Below are positions 1 to 11,700 of a DNA stretch of 64,000 nucleotides, piece after piece. The notes under the pieces were generated by a model. It was not told the origin of the DNA. It did no database searches and saw only the letters and a program-made list of their open reading frames with translations. This DNA comes from Sphagnum compactum (taxonomy: Eukaryota > Bryophyta > Sphagnopsida > Sphagnales), in assembly GCA_965153455.1 (NCBI GenBank), contig OZ234495.1, positions 15,062,875 to 15,126,874 of the forward strand. The letters are read 5' to 3'. A program made the position numbers and the translations under genes. Every line of letters starts with the position of its first letter. The stretch's first letter is position 1.

Positions 1-1140
1 GATCATTGGAGCACCATATTCACTAGTTTTGTGTCGATGATTTGAACCGTTGTGTTAGTGAGACAACGCGAAAATATGCAGTTGCTAGGCCTTTAGTGCC
101 AACCGTATGGCTCATCAAAGACGATATTGACTTAATTCAAAAGGAGGTAATAACTCTAGAAGAAGCAGGGTTTTCTTTGGATTGCAATCATGTTCAAAGT
201 TTATTTGGTTCCCAATCGTCTAGTCCAAGTAGTTCACATGTGGCTTATATGTGTGTTCACAACATTATGTGACCAACTGATGCAAGTTGTTGGCCCACAA
301 CTCGTGGTGGCAAAAAGGTGAAATGACCTTCCGTCTTCAAAATAACACAACATCACACCAACAATTGGAAGATTGGCATCTTATTTACCCAATGCATTGT
401 TTTACCCCCTGTTGATGTCCCTTCACCTAGGTATGGACGAATTTATAGTATTTTTTCAAATGACCAAAAATACGATGTGACTATTGGAAATTTTTCTGGA
501 TGTCCATGTGTTTACTTTGTCAAAATGTTGGCAAGTTCTTTGGGTGCTTGTGGGGTGTATGTGCATTGTAAACATGTGTATCATGTCTTGCAAACGATCA
601 TGTTTTGTGGGCTCACGGAAAAGTTCATTCATCACTACACATGGAGTTGAAATGAAGTTCAACGTTTGTTGAAGTGCTCCAAAGTTTTTAAACTCTTGTG
701 ATAGTACATCAGAATCTCATTCATAAACCTCTTTGTAGTTGGTTGGACTATGTAGGAAGTTTAAATACTAATTTTGGCCCATTCATTATGTTTTCCACTT
801 TGTAGTTTTTCAATCATTATAGAGTGTTGTTTATGTCTATATTATATTTCGGCCATTTTAACACATGTTTGTCATATATTTAATATATTTTGAGAAGTTA
901 TTTTTATCAAATATTTCTCAAGTATGCAATTCCCACCCATTTCAACATTTTTTTAATATTGTAATTATTGTTGAAGAGGATTAAATATTTGGAGCATTGT
1001 TTACCTGAGGGATGATAAAATACATCAAGTTAAATTAGCAAGAATGCTTTCAAACGTTCACACGATGCTGTTGTGGACAACTTTCTTGGCCAAACCCATG
1101 TTTAGAGTCAATAAGCCATTGTTCATTTCAAAACAAACCA
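1..1140. other. AT-rich DNA without a recognisable gene
   Basis: An open frame at 42-272 (76 codons) and another at 484-672 have no domain I recognise and no splice or promoter context. They could be fragments of a decayed mobile-element protein, but nothing in the sequence proves it. The rest is low-complexity AT-rich DNA. Confidence 0.5.
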
Positions 1141-1149
1141 TGGTTGTGA

Positions 1150-1340
1150 TGTGGCAAATTTTTTAAGGCTCGTCACATAATATTTTGCCACATCACATAA
1201 TATTAAGTGAGGTGGCAAAATATTTTACCATGTCACATAATATTTCGTGACATGGCAGAATATTTTACCACATCACTTAATAATATCCATGTGGAAAAAA
1301 AATACTAATAATATTCGATGATGTGGCATGGAATATGTTT
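1150..1340. repeat. Palindrome-rich short repeat tract
   Basis: The motif TGGCAAAATATTTTACCA at 1213-1230 recurs with one change at 1253-1270, and a reverse-complement-like relative lies at 1174-1195. The spacers (CACATAATATT and similar) are themselves related, so the tract is a string of short imperfect palindromes with a period of about 40 bp. It resembles the terminal or subterminal part of a DNA element, but no target-site duplication was found. Confidence 0.6.
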
Positions 1341-2970
1341 TAAGATTCCTTTCCTCCTCACCCGAGCTGTTCGCCTGCTCATGTTCGCCTGCTCACTCGC
1401 TAGCGTCGTTGATTTCCACATATATAAAATATTCGTACTAAAAGTAACTATAAAAAGGTCACATATAAACTTGATTTCTAAAAAGGTTTTTGTTTAGAAA
1501 TTGCCTTCAATTCATCAAAATCAAGCTTGCATTTCACACTATGCTAAACATTGTCACTATGAATAATTACCAAAGGAACAACTAAACCTTCGCATTTGAA
1601 ACTAATTTCCCCTTGTGGGATAAATTGTTGAATGTCTTCTTGAAAGCCAACAAGGGCAAATGTGGGCAACAACCAAAATTTACCATCAATGCGAATTGAA
1701 ATGAAGAGTTGGACTTGTTTTGGACGAAGCAAATCCAAGAATTTAGATTCCATCATATGCACAATTGTTTCAAACCATTTGCCCTCAATAGTCAATAACA
1801 CTGGTTCATCATTGTTGCAATGGAACTATAAAAAAAGCTTGATTTTGAATCGTTGATATTAAATGACAAGCGTTACATTGAACACTACTTGTTGGAGACA
1901 TGATGACATCCACTACATGAAAATTTCCACATATTTTTTTGAAATGGAGGCATAGTCAGGCTAGCTATGGACAACACCCCAATCACCTAGAAATAAAAAT
2001 AAAAATGTTAAAACCAAAAGGTAAATGAACACAAACATGAACAAAGGGAAAATGTGAAAAAAAATTGCATCAATCAAGAAAGAAAGAAAATCATGTGCAC
2101 ACATACACATAATATGTAAACAAAAAGAATGAAATGCATAAGAAATGCATAATAAAAGATGTTGTGAAAATCTAGTAATTTAAAGATTTAATACCTAAAA
2201 AAAAGACAAAGAACGAGATAAAAAATTAGTAACAACAAAAAAAATGACAAGAAGAAAATGTGATTAAACACGACAAAAAAAATTATACCCCCTTCTTTCA
2301 AACCACATATCTCTTTCATTTTTTATTTGTTTTGAGCGTTTTAAAAAGCTATGGGTGTGAAATTTGAAGCTCTAAAAGAAATCTTGAAAGTGCAAAAACA
2401 TTAAACCAACATTCATACATCTTAAACTTTAAAACAGAAACTATTTTTTTGTGCTTAAACATTACACCCTTCACTTCCAAAAAGCCATATCTTCCTCATT
2501 TTAAAATTAATTCCAATGATTTTTGTGACATTAGATGTGCCAAAAAGGGGCTACAAAATCTTTTCAATGTACAAAGGCCATGGACCAATGTGGAAAAAGT
2601 TATAAAAATTTATTTACAAATGTTTTTCACCTACTTGTCTACCTTACCATATTAAATATACAATATGTTATTATTTAAACAAACACACTCCAAATGTTTT
2701 ATCCCATATTTTTTCCCCAAAGAGAAATTCTAATGGACTAACAAATTTTTCACTTTTAGTAACAACATTGTACTTTATGTCTAATATGCAATGGAAGATT
2801 GATTTTTGTTTTTAAAACAATTCTAATTTTTAAAATCATTTCAATGTAGTTTTACTTTCTATAAACCATTTTAGTAGAAAACATGATGTGGCTGCCTAGT
2901 TTTCCCCTCCTCAAGGAGAAATAATAAAATGGTTGGGTTTTTTTTCTTTTTCATTAGAATTGAATTTTTC
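1341..2970. other. Gene-free AT-rich interval
   Basis: A- and T-rich low-complexity DNA. The longest frame, on the minus strand at 1544-1801 (85 codons), has no recognised domain. Nothing else is supported. Confidence 0.5.
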
Positions 2971-2975
2971 ATTAA

Positions 2976-3508
2976 AATCGGGTGGCTACCCGATTGTCCT
3001 TTTTTGAAAGAAAGGAATTTCCTCTTTAGGAAGAAGAGAATCGGGTGGCCACCTGATTCTCTTTAGGGCCCAAGCAAATAAAAAACACTTTGAAAAAATA
3101 ATTTGTAAAGGAGAATCAAATAGCCACTCGATTCTCATGTTTGTTTAAAAAGACGAGAATCAGGCAACTATCCGATTCTCTTAACTTCCTAGGGCAAAAA
3201 AAAAAACTTGAATTTCTTTTGTAGAGGAGAATTAGGCGGCCGCTCGATTATCAAGTTCCTTTAAGTAGAGGAAAATTGAGCAACCGCTTAATTTTCCTCA
3301 CTGTTTAGGAAAGAACTCAAAAACAAATTTGGGTAGGGGAGAATCGAACAACCATTCAACTCTCATGTTCTTTGAGGAAGAGGAAAATTAGGCAGCCACT
3401 CGATTTTCCTCTTCTTAAAGGAGATTTTCATGTTCCTTTAAGAAGAAGAAAAATTGAGCAAGTAGCCATTCCCAAGGAAAATGAAAATTAGGTATACATT
3501 TGATTTTC
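2976..3508. repeat. Array of nine short palindromes in a degenerate tandem repeat
   Basis: Hairpin-forming motifs of the type GAGAATCGGGTGG/CCACCTGATTCTC occur at about 2976-2995, 3036-3061, 3111-3136, 3155-3180, 3227-3252, 3270-3297, 3339-3364, 3382-3409 and 3483-3508. From the third copy on, centre-to-centre distances alternate between about 44 and 70 bp. This implies a higher-order unit of roughly 115 bp with two palindromes each. In several copies substitutions in one arm are accompanied by changes in the other, and the inner GGCCAC/GTGGCC core varies most. The spacers are T/A-rich (for example GTTCCTTTAAG). No coding potential is visible. Confidence 0.8.
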
Positions 3509-3509
3509 C

Positions 3510-4700
3510 TTGACATTCAACTACAAAACTTTTGATTTTTTTTTTTTTACATTGTTGTTTTATTTTTCATTATCTTTTCTAATATAGTTGACCATGAGAT
3601 GAACATTTGATTCTATTTGATATTTTTCATGTAAATTTGAAAGAAACATTGAATCATGCAAAGGATAGAAAAGAAGCGTACCTCTCTCAATGTAGGTTGA
3701 GCATTTGATAATTTATTGTGTAATTAAAGAAAGTGAGCTCAAGTTGTTTTGTCAACAACCTTTGTTAAATTTGTGTAATGTTGTCATGCCCTTAAATAGT
3801 GATCTCCTTTTGATTTTGTTGTCACATTCTTGATCAATAACATAACACATTGGCCTCCATTATACGTTTCAAGCAATTGATCATATTATGTTTTAAAATT
3901 GTTCCCAAGAACAAAAACGTTTCGGTCAAATTCACCTTCTCCACTATAGTCAACAATTGTTTTTATGTTTTACTATCCCCTACTCCCCTTACACCAATGA
4001 CAATGACAACAATGGTTGCAAACCTCCAACTTTGAATAAAATTTTGAATTTTTTAATCGATCCATGTGGAAAAACATGGGAATTAATTCAGGTTGGAATG
4101 AAGGAATTAATGACATAATGGTTGTTGATTCAATTGTAATGACAACATGCATTCCCCTTTCTCAAAACCCCTTTTGAATTTTGACTCAATGCCAAAATTT
4201 CCACCTTCACAAACATGCCTTTTTACAAATGCTACTCATGCATCTCTATATGAGGTGATTTCACCCTCAAGGTGATTATGGTCAAAGCTACCCTGTCCAA
4301 CAAATCACAATGCAAATATGCATATCCAGGATCTTCCATGCTCCTATTTGTATTCGATCAAAGGTGCCATACCTATTGAACACCTTTGCCTCAAATGCAA
4401 CATCTAAAATTCCAATATCCAAATCATCCATCGTAACAACTACTATTTCAGTGGAACAACAGTTGTTGTGCAAAAAAGAAAGTAGAACTTACCAAAATAA
4501 ATTTGACAATAAACAAATGAAGTAGCACTTGACAAAACTAACAGTTGCAAAAACACACACTTGGCAAAACACACTCTTGTAGAATCACACACTTGCAAAG
4601 GAAACAAAAAAATAGTCAACAATGGTGAAAGTTTAAACCAAGCGCATTGTTCTTGTTGTGAATAAAAAGAGACAATAAACATATAGTGTTATATTTATAT
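3510..4700. other. Gene-free AT-rich interval
   Basis: Short open frames on both strands (3850-4035 +, 4288-4473 -, 4310-4525 +, 4443-4682 -) overlap each other and lack recognisable domains. No RNA gene or mobile-element terminus was identified. Confidence 0.5.
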
Positions 4701-4710
4701 GGGACAAGAC

Positions 4711-4752
4711 CTAACATAAACCCTAAACCTAACTCTAAACCTAACCCTAAAA
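4711..4752. repeat. Degenerate telomere-like tract
   Basis: Imperfect repeats of the plant telomere unit CCCTAAA (ATAAACCCTAAACC, CTCTAAACC, AACCCTAAAAC) occupy about 40 bp inside non-telomeric DNA. It is too short and degenerate to be a chromosome end. It also contains AAACCCTAA, the telo-box seen in some plant promoters, but no gene lies nearby. Confidence 0.6.
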
Positions 4753-4819
4753 CTTTTTTTATTTTGTATTGACTTTAAGTAATTTTGATTATGATAGATT
4801 TCAACTTAACAATAAAAGA

Positions 4820-5036
4820 TCATATCCATGGTTTGGCGGCTATATTATGGTCTAATAATGAACAAGACATCAATACCCTTGGCATCCTATGAATTTTAAT
4901 TATTGACGTTCAGTACTTTGACAATGGTAAATATCTACTATTAACCATGGATATTGATGAGCCATGGTTTGGTGGCTAGATTATGGTCTAATAATGAACA
5001 AGACATCAATACATTGGAATCTTATGAATTTTAGTT
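4820..5036 (+). repeat. Direct duplication of about 80 bp
   Basis: The stretch beginning CCATGGTTTGGCGGCTA (about 4827) and running through TCTAATAATGAACAAGACA recurs at about 4961 with few changes, giving an offset of about 135 bp. Both copies end near TATGAATTTTA. No terminal inverted repeats are visible. Confidence 0.75.
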
Positions 5037-5040
5037 ATGC

Positions 5041-6090
5041 ACCTCATGCTTACACCTAAACCTTAAATATCTCAACCTAGATTTGAAAGATATTAATACA
5101 TAAACCTTAAAAAAGTTCCACTATTTAACCATTATTTTCATTTTCACTCAAATATATCATTATTATTTGTTAAACATCAACTTTTTATCATGTACATAAA
5201 AAGGTTTAGACACACAAAAAAGTCAAAATTGATTTTTTTTTCCTTTTTAGTTCAATGTATTAAGTGTTTGGTTTTAAACAAAATATTTTTTGTTCTTTTT
5301 ATAAATTTTAAAATTAAATTTATGTGATGAAAATTTTCCATTCCCAAATTTTTTTTAAAAATTATATAAAATATTTTCTTGAGAATAAATCTTCATTAAG
5401 TCACCATGTCACAAAAGACAAAAATAGGAAAAAAAATAGACCCACCCCCTTTCTCCAACCACCCCATCCCACACCACCAAAAAAATAATTCCTTGGAAGT
5501 TTTTTAAAATCCCACCTTCCTACCTTGAGAATCAACCAAACTTTTCCTTCCATGCCACCCAAGAAACAAACCCTTGGGTTAATCCCCATCCCAAATAAAA
5601 TTCACTTCTCCCAATCCCTTTAAAAAAAACTCCTTTGGAAAGGGGTGGAATTTATCCATCCTCCCCTCCTCACCAAAAAAAAAATCCCTTTTGGAAAAGA
5701 AAAAAAATTCCTAACCCCTTGTCCCCTTTTCTTAAAACTCCACTTACAACTTGTAATTTTTTCAATCTAATCAAATTATCCACTCTTTACACCTACGAGT
5801 TGTTGGTAACCCGTGGCTACGCCACTCCAGCCACCCCCAAGAAACGGAGGGAGGACCCAAAAAAAAACGAAAAAAAAAAAAAAAAAAAAAAACACCTCCC
5901 TTCACTCCCCCGTCCGGTCCTTTCCCGCCCGTCCCCCCCCCTGCTGGCCCCCCCCCTGCTGCCGCTCAGTAACTTCCTAACTGCCGCTCAGTAAAAAGTA
6001 ACTTAGGTAAATTAGGTAACTTCGAAAAGGTAAAAACGGACAGACGCACGCACGCACAGACACCATGTTTGTAATTATATATAAGATTGA
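5041..6090. other. Low-complexity interval with homopolymer runs
   Basis: AT-rich DNA with pyrimidine-rich stretches, a long A run near 5870-5891, C-rich runs near 5933-5960 and short CACG/CAGA repeats near 6040-6062. The frame at 5635-5994 (119 codons) is produced by these low-complexity runs and is not a gene. Confidence 0.6.
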
Positions 6091-6537
6091 AACCACTACT
6101 ACAAAATGCATCCTAGTTCACTCTAGGTTTCATTAGATTTTGAGTGAATTTGGACATTTTTACTTAGTGAAATTGTTTAACCCCTTAATGAATGGGGACT
6201 AGTTGCTACGGACAATGAATTGTTTCACTAGTACCTAGTGAAACAAGGTTACTCTCAAGTGAAATACAAATTTACCAAACCATTCACTTGCTAGTTAATT
6301 AACTAACCAGCATGGAAATCAATTAAAATTTAATTATTTAATATATAATATTACTGATAATTTCATGATTTTTTAAACCTATGATTTATTGACATGTGTC
6401 ACTACCTAGGCTAGGTTAAAAACTTGGCCTAGGTAGGTAGGTAGGCCACGTAATCAACCTAGGCACCTATTCTAGGAATTCGATAGGAGAATATTCAATC
6501 AACATGCCATTGTTGACCACACACAACACCGCTCATG

Positions 6538-6591
6538 AGGTTTGATCCCTTGACCTTTGGTATGGAGGCAAACACCCTTACCATCAAGCCA
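6538..6591 (-). repeat. tRNA-like (SINE-head-like) segment inside the CACTA element
   Basis: On the minus strand, TGGCTTGATGG (6591-6581) resembles an RNA polymerase III A box, and GGGATCAAACCTC (6550-6538) resembles a B box about 40 bp downstream. It does not fold as an obvious intact tRNA. It is flanked by CCTAGG/TAGGTAGG-rich DNA (6400-6480), an arrangement that also occurs in the 21.5-22.9 kb element. Confidence 0.5.
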
Positions 6592-6959
6592 CCCCACTTG
6601 TTGTGATATTATGTTATATTACATTCTATTTATCAAATACTTCATTTTAAACATTACAAAAACCTAAACTTTGAAAATTCATATCTTATTGAGATTTTGT
6701 TCAAATGAAATGATTCGAGCTTACTTTTTTTAAAATTTCAATAATGTACATAATGTACATTAATTTTCCTTTTGAAAGTTTAAATCATTTGAACAAAAAA
6801 AGAGTTGAATATCATTATTCAATAACATTTCAATGACCATTCTTTTGAAAAAAAAATTTTAATAAATGGATTTTTTTTGTTAATATAATAATACTACCTA
6901 TGCTAAGTTATTTTCAATTATTATATGACTATTTTTCATTAATTTAAATTATTTCACCA

Positions 6960-8160
6960 TATATTATTTACGACTATTTATGGCCATTCTCAATTGCTTT
7001 TGGTTATTTTTGGCTATTTCACCTTAGGCTACTTTGGTTATTCTAAATTACTTTTAGTTATTTTAGTTTATTTCACCTTAGGCTATTTTCAGCTATTGTA
7101 AGTTTTTTTGGCTACTATATGTTATTTTTTGCTATTGTAAATTATTTCAATTTAGACTATTTGCAACTATTATAAGTTACTTTTGGCTATTAAAGGTTAT
7201 TTCACCTTATGCTATTATTGGCAATTCTAGGTTATTATAGGTTATTTCACCTTAAGTTACTTTTGTCTATTATAAATTATTTCACCTTAGATTATTTTTG
7301 GCAATCCTAAATAATTCTAATATATGGCTATTGATGTTTTTTTTATTAGGGCTATTGGTGATTATTAATGGCTATTGGTACCAATTCTATTGGTGGCTAT
7401 TGATGCCTATTAGTGGTTATTCTACTAATAGTTATTGGTGGTTATTCTATTAATGGCCATTAGTAGTGATTCTATTGGTGGTTATTCTATTAATGGCCAT
7501 TAGTAGTGATTCTATTGGTGGCTATTCTATTAATGGCTATTGGTGGTTATTCTATTGATGGCTATTGGTGGTTATTCTATTAATGGCTATTGGTGGCTAT
7601 TCTATTAATGGCTATTGGTGTCTATTCTATTACTAGCTATTGATGGCTATTCTATTACTAACTATTGATGGCTATTCTATTAATGGCTATTGTTGACTAT
7701 TTTATTAATGGCTATTGGTGACTATTCTATTAATGGCTATTGGTGACTATTCTATTAATGGCTATTGGTGACTATTCTATTAATGGCTATTGATGAATAG
7801 TTCATTGGTGGATATTGGTGGTTATCAATGATTATTATATTAATGGCTATTGACGAATATTGTATTGGTGGATATTGGTGGTTATCAATGATTATTATAT
7901 TAATGGCTATTGGTGAATATTGTATTGGTGGATATTGGTGGTTATCAATGATTATTGTATTAATGGTTATTGGTGAATATTGGTGGTTATTAATGTTATT
8001 ATATTAGTGGTTATTGGTGGTTATTATATGTTATATTATAACTATGGGTGATTATTGTATTATAAATTATTGTTGGATATTCTATGTTATAATATCATAG
8101 GCTATTGGTAGTTATTATATTGTAGGTATTTAAAATTAATTTTCATAGGTTATTATTTTC
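6960..8160 (+). repeat. GGCTATT-based minisatellite array with a 25-bp unit and a 60-bp higher-order unit
   Basis: From about 6960 the sequence is built from variants of GGCTATT. Between about 7500 and 7800 the clearest unit is 25 bp (GGCTATTGGTGACTATTCTA plus TTAAT). From 7801 to 7980 it switches to three consecutive 60-bp units that are nearly identical. After 8160 the composition flips to the A-rich complement (AATAACCTAAAG-like) up to about 8560, so the internal region is also loosely inverted. Confidence 0.9.
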
Positions 8161-8747
8161 TGTTCTAAGTTATTTTTACCTTAGGTCATTATATTTTATT
8201 TTAAATTATTTTAAATTATTATACTTAGGATAAATTATTTTATAATAACATAAAATAGAATGACCTTGAATAATTTAAAGTTTAACTTGAAATAACATAT
8301 GTTAATTTAAAATAAAATAACCTAAAGTATAGCCTAAAGTTAGTTGAATAATTTAATTTAGAATAACTTCAAAGCTTTTAATAAACTAGTTAAGATACCT
8401 TAAGGTAAAATAACATATAATAGTTTAGAGTACAATAATTTATAATAGCTTATAATAACATAAAATATAAGTTAGAATATCTAAAGTAGCTTAAAATAAT
8501 ATATGGTATATCATAAAGTAACATAGATAAAATATTTTTAAAAACATATAAATAAACCTATTTACTATAGTAAATTATAATAGTGAATTATGTTAACTAG
8601 TAACGAAACATGATGGCTACATAGTGATATTATAATGAAATAACTTTCAGCAGGGTGAAATCAGTAAAATGCAATGAAGCTATTTCACTTTTAAGGTCCC
8701 ATAGTGGTTTAGGTTAGTAAACTGCACCCCACTTTGTAGTAGTGAAC

Positions 8748-11700
8748 CCCATAATAAAAAACAAACTTGTGAGAGAGAAAGAAAAAAAAAAAACTTTAAC
8801 CTTTTTGCTCTCCTTAAATTTTCACCTATAAACCCCATTGTACCCCCACACAACTTTATAAACTAGTTATGTTTGGGCCATGCATGTTTGGTAAAACCTA
8901 AAATCATATGTGCATGTTTACTATCTTAAAACAATAATAAATTTTTATAACATAAAAGGCAACAACAATACCCAAAAAAAATTCAATTAAAATTTAATTT
9001 CATTATATTTTTGTTATTAAATCTTCATCAAAACCTTACTGAAGTTTTTTTTTAAACCTCAAATTAATTTTAAACATTTATACCTCAAAAAAAAATTCTA
9101 TATTAAAATTCTATATTTATTTAAAAATTGACGTATCTTATTTTAATAAATTCTTGCATCATCTCAAATCTCATTTTAATAATATTTAAAGGAATCGAAG
9201 CTAATTATTTGTATGTTTATCAAACAAATGTCATTTAAAAAATTAATCATATGAATTGTTTTTTACATTTCATAGTGATATGAGACCTCAAGATACAAAA
9301 AGGCAAGTGACAACCCAATTTTTTTTTTGATATAGAGACATGATTCAATTAGTTACCCAACATTCATATGTTGAAAAAGAAATCCAACAAGTAGATGGGT
9401 AGGCTTCAAAACAACCCATCAATTGGATGGGTGCACCAAAAATCTACACAAGGGTGTCCATTAGCTTGGGCCAATAAAAAACTTACAAGTAAATCTATAA
9501 CCTTATCCATTCAACCAACTTTTGATTTTCCAACCCTTATACCCACTCAGAAGGCATTCCCACAATGCCTTTGTAAGACATAGCCAATAAAGTTTGGCAA
9601 GGGTTAAAGCATCTCCAAAGATTGCCTTTGATCTACCTTTCTAAATTACTTTTGGTTCTTTTGGAAGAAAGCATTTAGGAATAATAATAAATTGCCACCA
9701 CCTATTGCAAGATTCTATGTCACTTTCTCATGGTATATCATCTTTCTTCTCTCATCACTCTTTATGTCTTCATCCATGTAAAGTATGTCTTGTCCATCAC
9801 CATTTGCTATTGTTTCCAAGTTATGACATTCATTTGTCTTTTGCCATCTCCTAATTCTTTCAATTATGAGAGTTCTCTTTGACAAAACTCTCAATTCTTT
9901 TGCAAAGGTAGCTCATTTATATTAGTTATGTTTTGGTTGTGGTTTTTGCTTCATTGTATTCAAGCTAGTCTACAATTGCCCTTGTTTTTTCTTACAATGG
10001 AGTTGTGGTGCAAACTTGGGGAAGTCAATTCCATTTTATTTCAAATAGTGTGCCAAAAAAAAAGGTGAAACTTGTTGAAAAAAATTATAAATTATAAATT
10101 ATTTGAAAGTAAAAAGGATGCCTATAATTCATTATGAAAATATATTTCAAATATACTTCAAATGTTTCATTATTTCGTAACATACCAAAAATATCCTTTT
10201 ATTTCAAGAAATTTCTAAAATACATGGAGCTTGAAGAGGACAATGAGGAAGAATGGTTTGCAATCTATGTTATACATGTGCTTGAGGGCAAAGTTGACTA
10301 AGAGACATGTAAGCATGGAGGGTCAAAGTAAGTCATGGTATTCAATTTGCAAAAGATTGTGTTTTGGGTGAACAAGGTATCCATTGACATTATTTTGTAA
10401 ATGTTTTTGTTACCAGGTAAAATTTTTTAAACCTTTTTATTAAAAAACTTGTCATTTGTTCTTGCACATCATGAATGTTACGTGCATTTAATATTCATAT
10501 TTCTTTACAATAATGTAATACTTGTGACCTTTCATGCCTTCCTCCAATTTGTATATTTATCTAAATTTATGATAATGTTTGCATATGGGCATGATATTGA
10601 TGTTTGTGATGAATATTGCAAGTTAGGGGAATTGATAGCTATGGTGTCATTAAAGGGGTTTGTTGTTAGGTGAAAGCACATTATGGTAAAATACCTTCCA
10701 ACACATGTGGAATCCATAGCAATGGTGAAATGGTATTTGATTTGTAACATTAATTCTAAGGGTGCAAGTCCAAGTTCTTGTCCAAGTTTGTATGACCCTA
10801 ACTTGAATTGAAATCCTTTTGTTGGAATTAACATAAGAATTGGACTATGGAACTAGTTTTTTGCTAGATCCAAAACAAAAACTAAAACTATAAAAAAACA
10901 TTATTGAGCGCATGGTCAAGTTCTTCAAGTAGCAAAGATTGTTTTTAAAAAGATAAATAGTCTATAATTTATAGTTAAATATTAATTTTAATTAGTTGTT
11001 GAACTTCATGGTCTATATAAACCCATGTTTTAATTTGTTGTAAAACTTTGGACTCGTATAATATTTAACATTGGGGCATGTGTAGTGTGTACATGGAACT
11101 AGACCCAAATTTTGAACTAGTCCCAAAGGTTTTTGGAATTGAAAAATGTGCTCAAATTGGAACTAAATGGTTTAGAAATTGGAGGAACCAAGTTTAAACC
11201 CCCATTGATTGTAGCAAAATTCAAATTTTCAAATATGGGTACGGTGAATGAATTGAAAATCCATTCAAAAGAGAGACCAAAAAAAACATTGGGCCACATA
11301 GCTATAAAATATTTCACAACTAACTATTTAACTATCAATATTTCATATCACTATCAAATTTTGTGTTAAATTTTTGATTTGAACTTGGAATTAGTGTGTG
11401 AATGATAAGTGAAAACCTAAATATATTTTAATAAAGCTTGAGATGTTTTCCAACCAAATTACATTGCATCCAACTCACTAACCATGAGCTACACAATTCC
11501 ACTATCTTTCATGATTTTGTTTGAACCATAAAAGATAGAACCATTACATGATCATGGCCCAGTTGTTGAAACCACATAACTATGTACTTTTCATTTGGTG
11601 ACACATTTAAAGCATGTTCACATGAATGTGTTAATGTGAATTGATGAGTTCATTTTATAAGAACTTCATCATTTTGTATTTGACTTGTTGCTTCTTTGAA

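Larger units (their letters stand above)
6094..8744. mobile_element. Non-autonomous CACTA-type (CMC/EnSpm) DNA transposon
   Basis: The left end reads CACTACTACAAAATG from 6094. The right end is its inverted copy, CACTACTACAAAGTG when read on the minus strand from 8744, with 14 of 15 bases matching. The trinucleotide AAC sits immediately outside both ends (6091-6093 and 8745-8747), which is the 3-bp target-site duplication typical of this superfamily. Subterminal copies of a GTGAAA/TTCAC motif occur near both ends. The 2651-bp element has no transposase-like frame, so it would need enzymes from elsewhere. It contains a tRNA-like segment, CCTAGG-rich DNA and a large tandem array. Confidence 0.9.

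Noticed and set aside
2976-3508. CRISPR array interpretation of the regularly spaced palindromes
   Set aside because: Repeats are degenerate, spacers are related to one another, there are no cas genes and the DNA is clearly plant nuclear.
5635-5994. 119-codon frame rich in Lys and Pro
   Set aside because: It is generated by A runs and C runs; low complexity with no family match.
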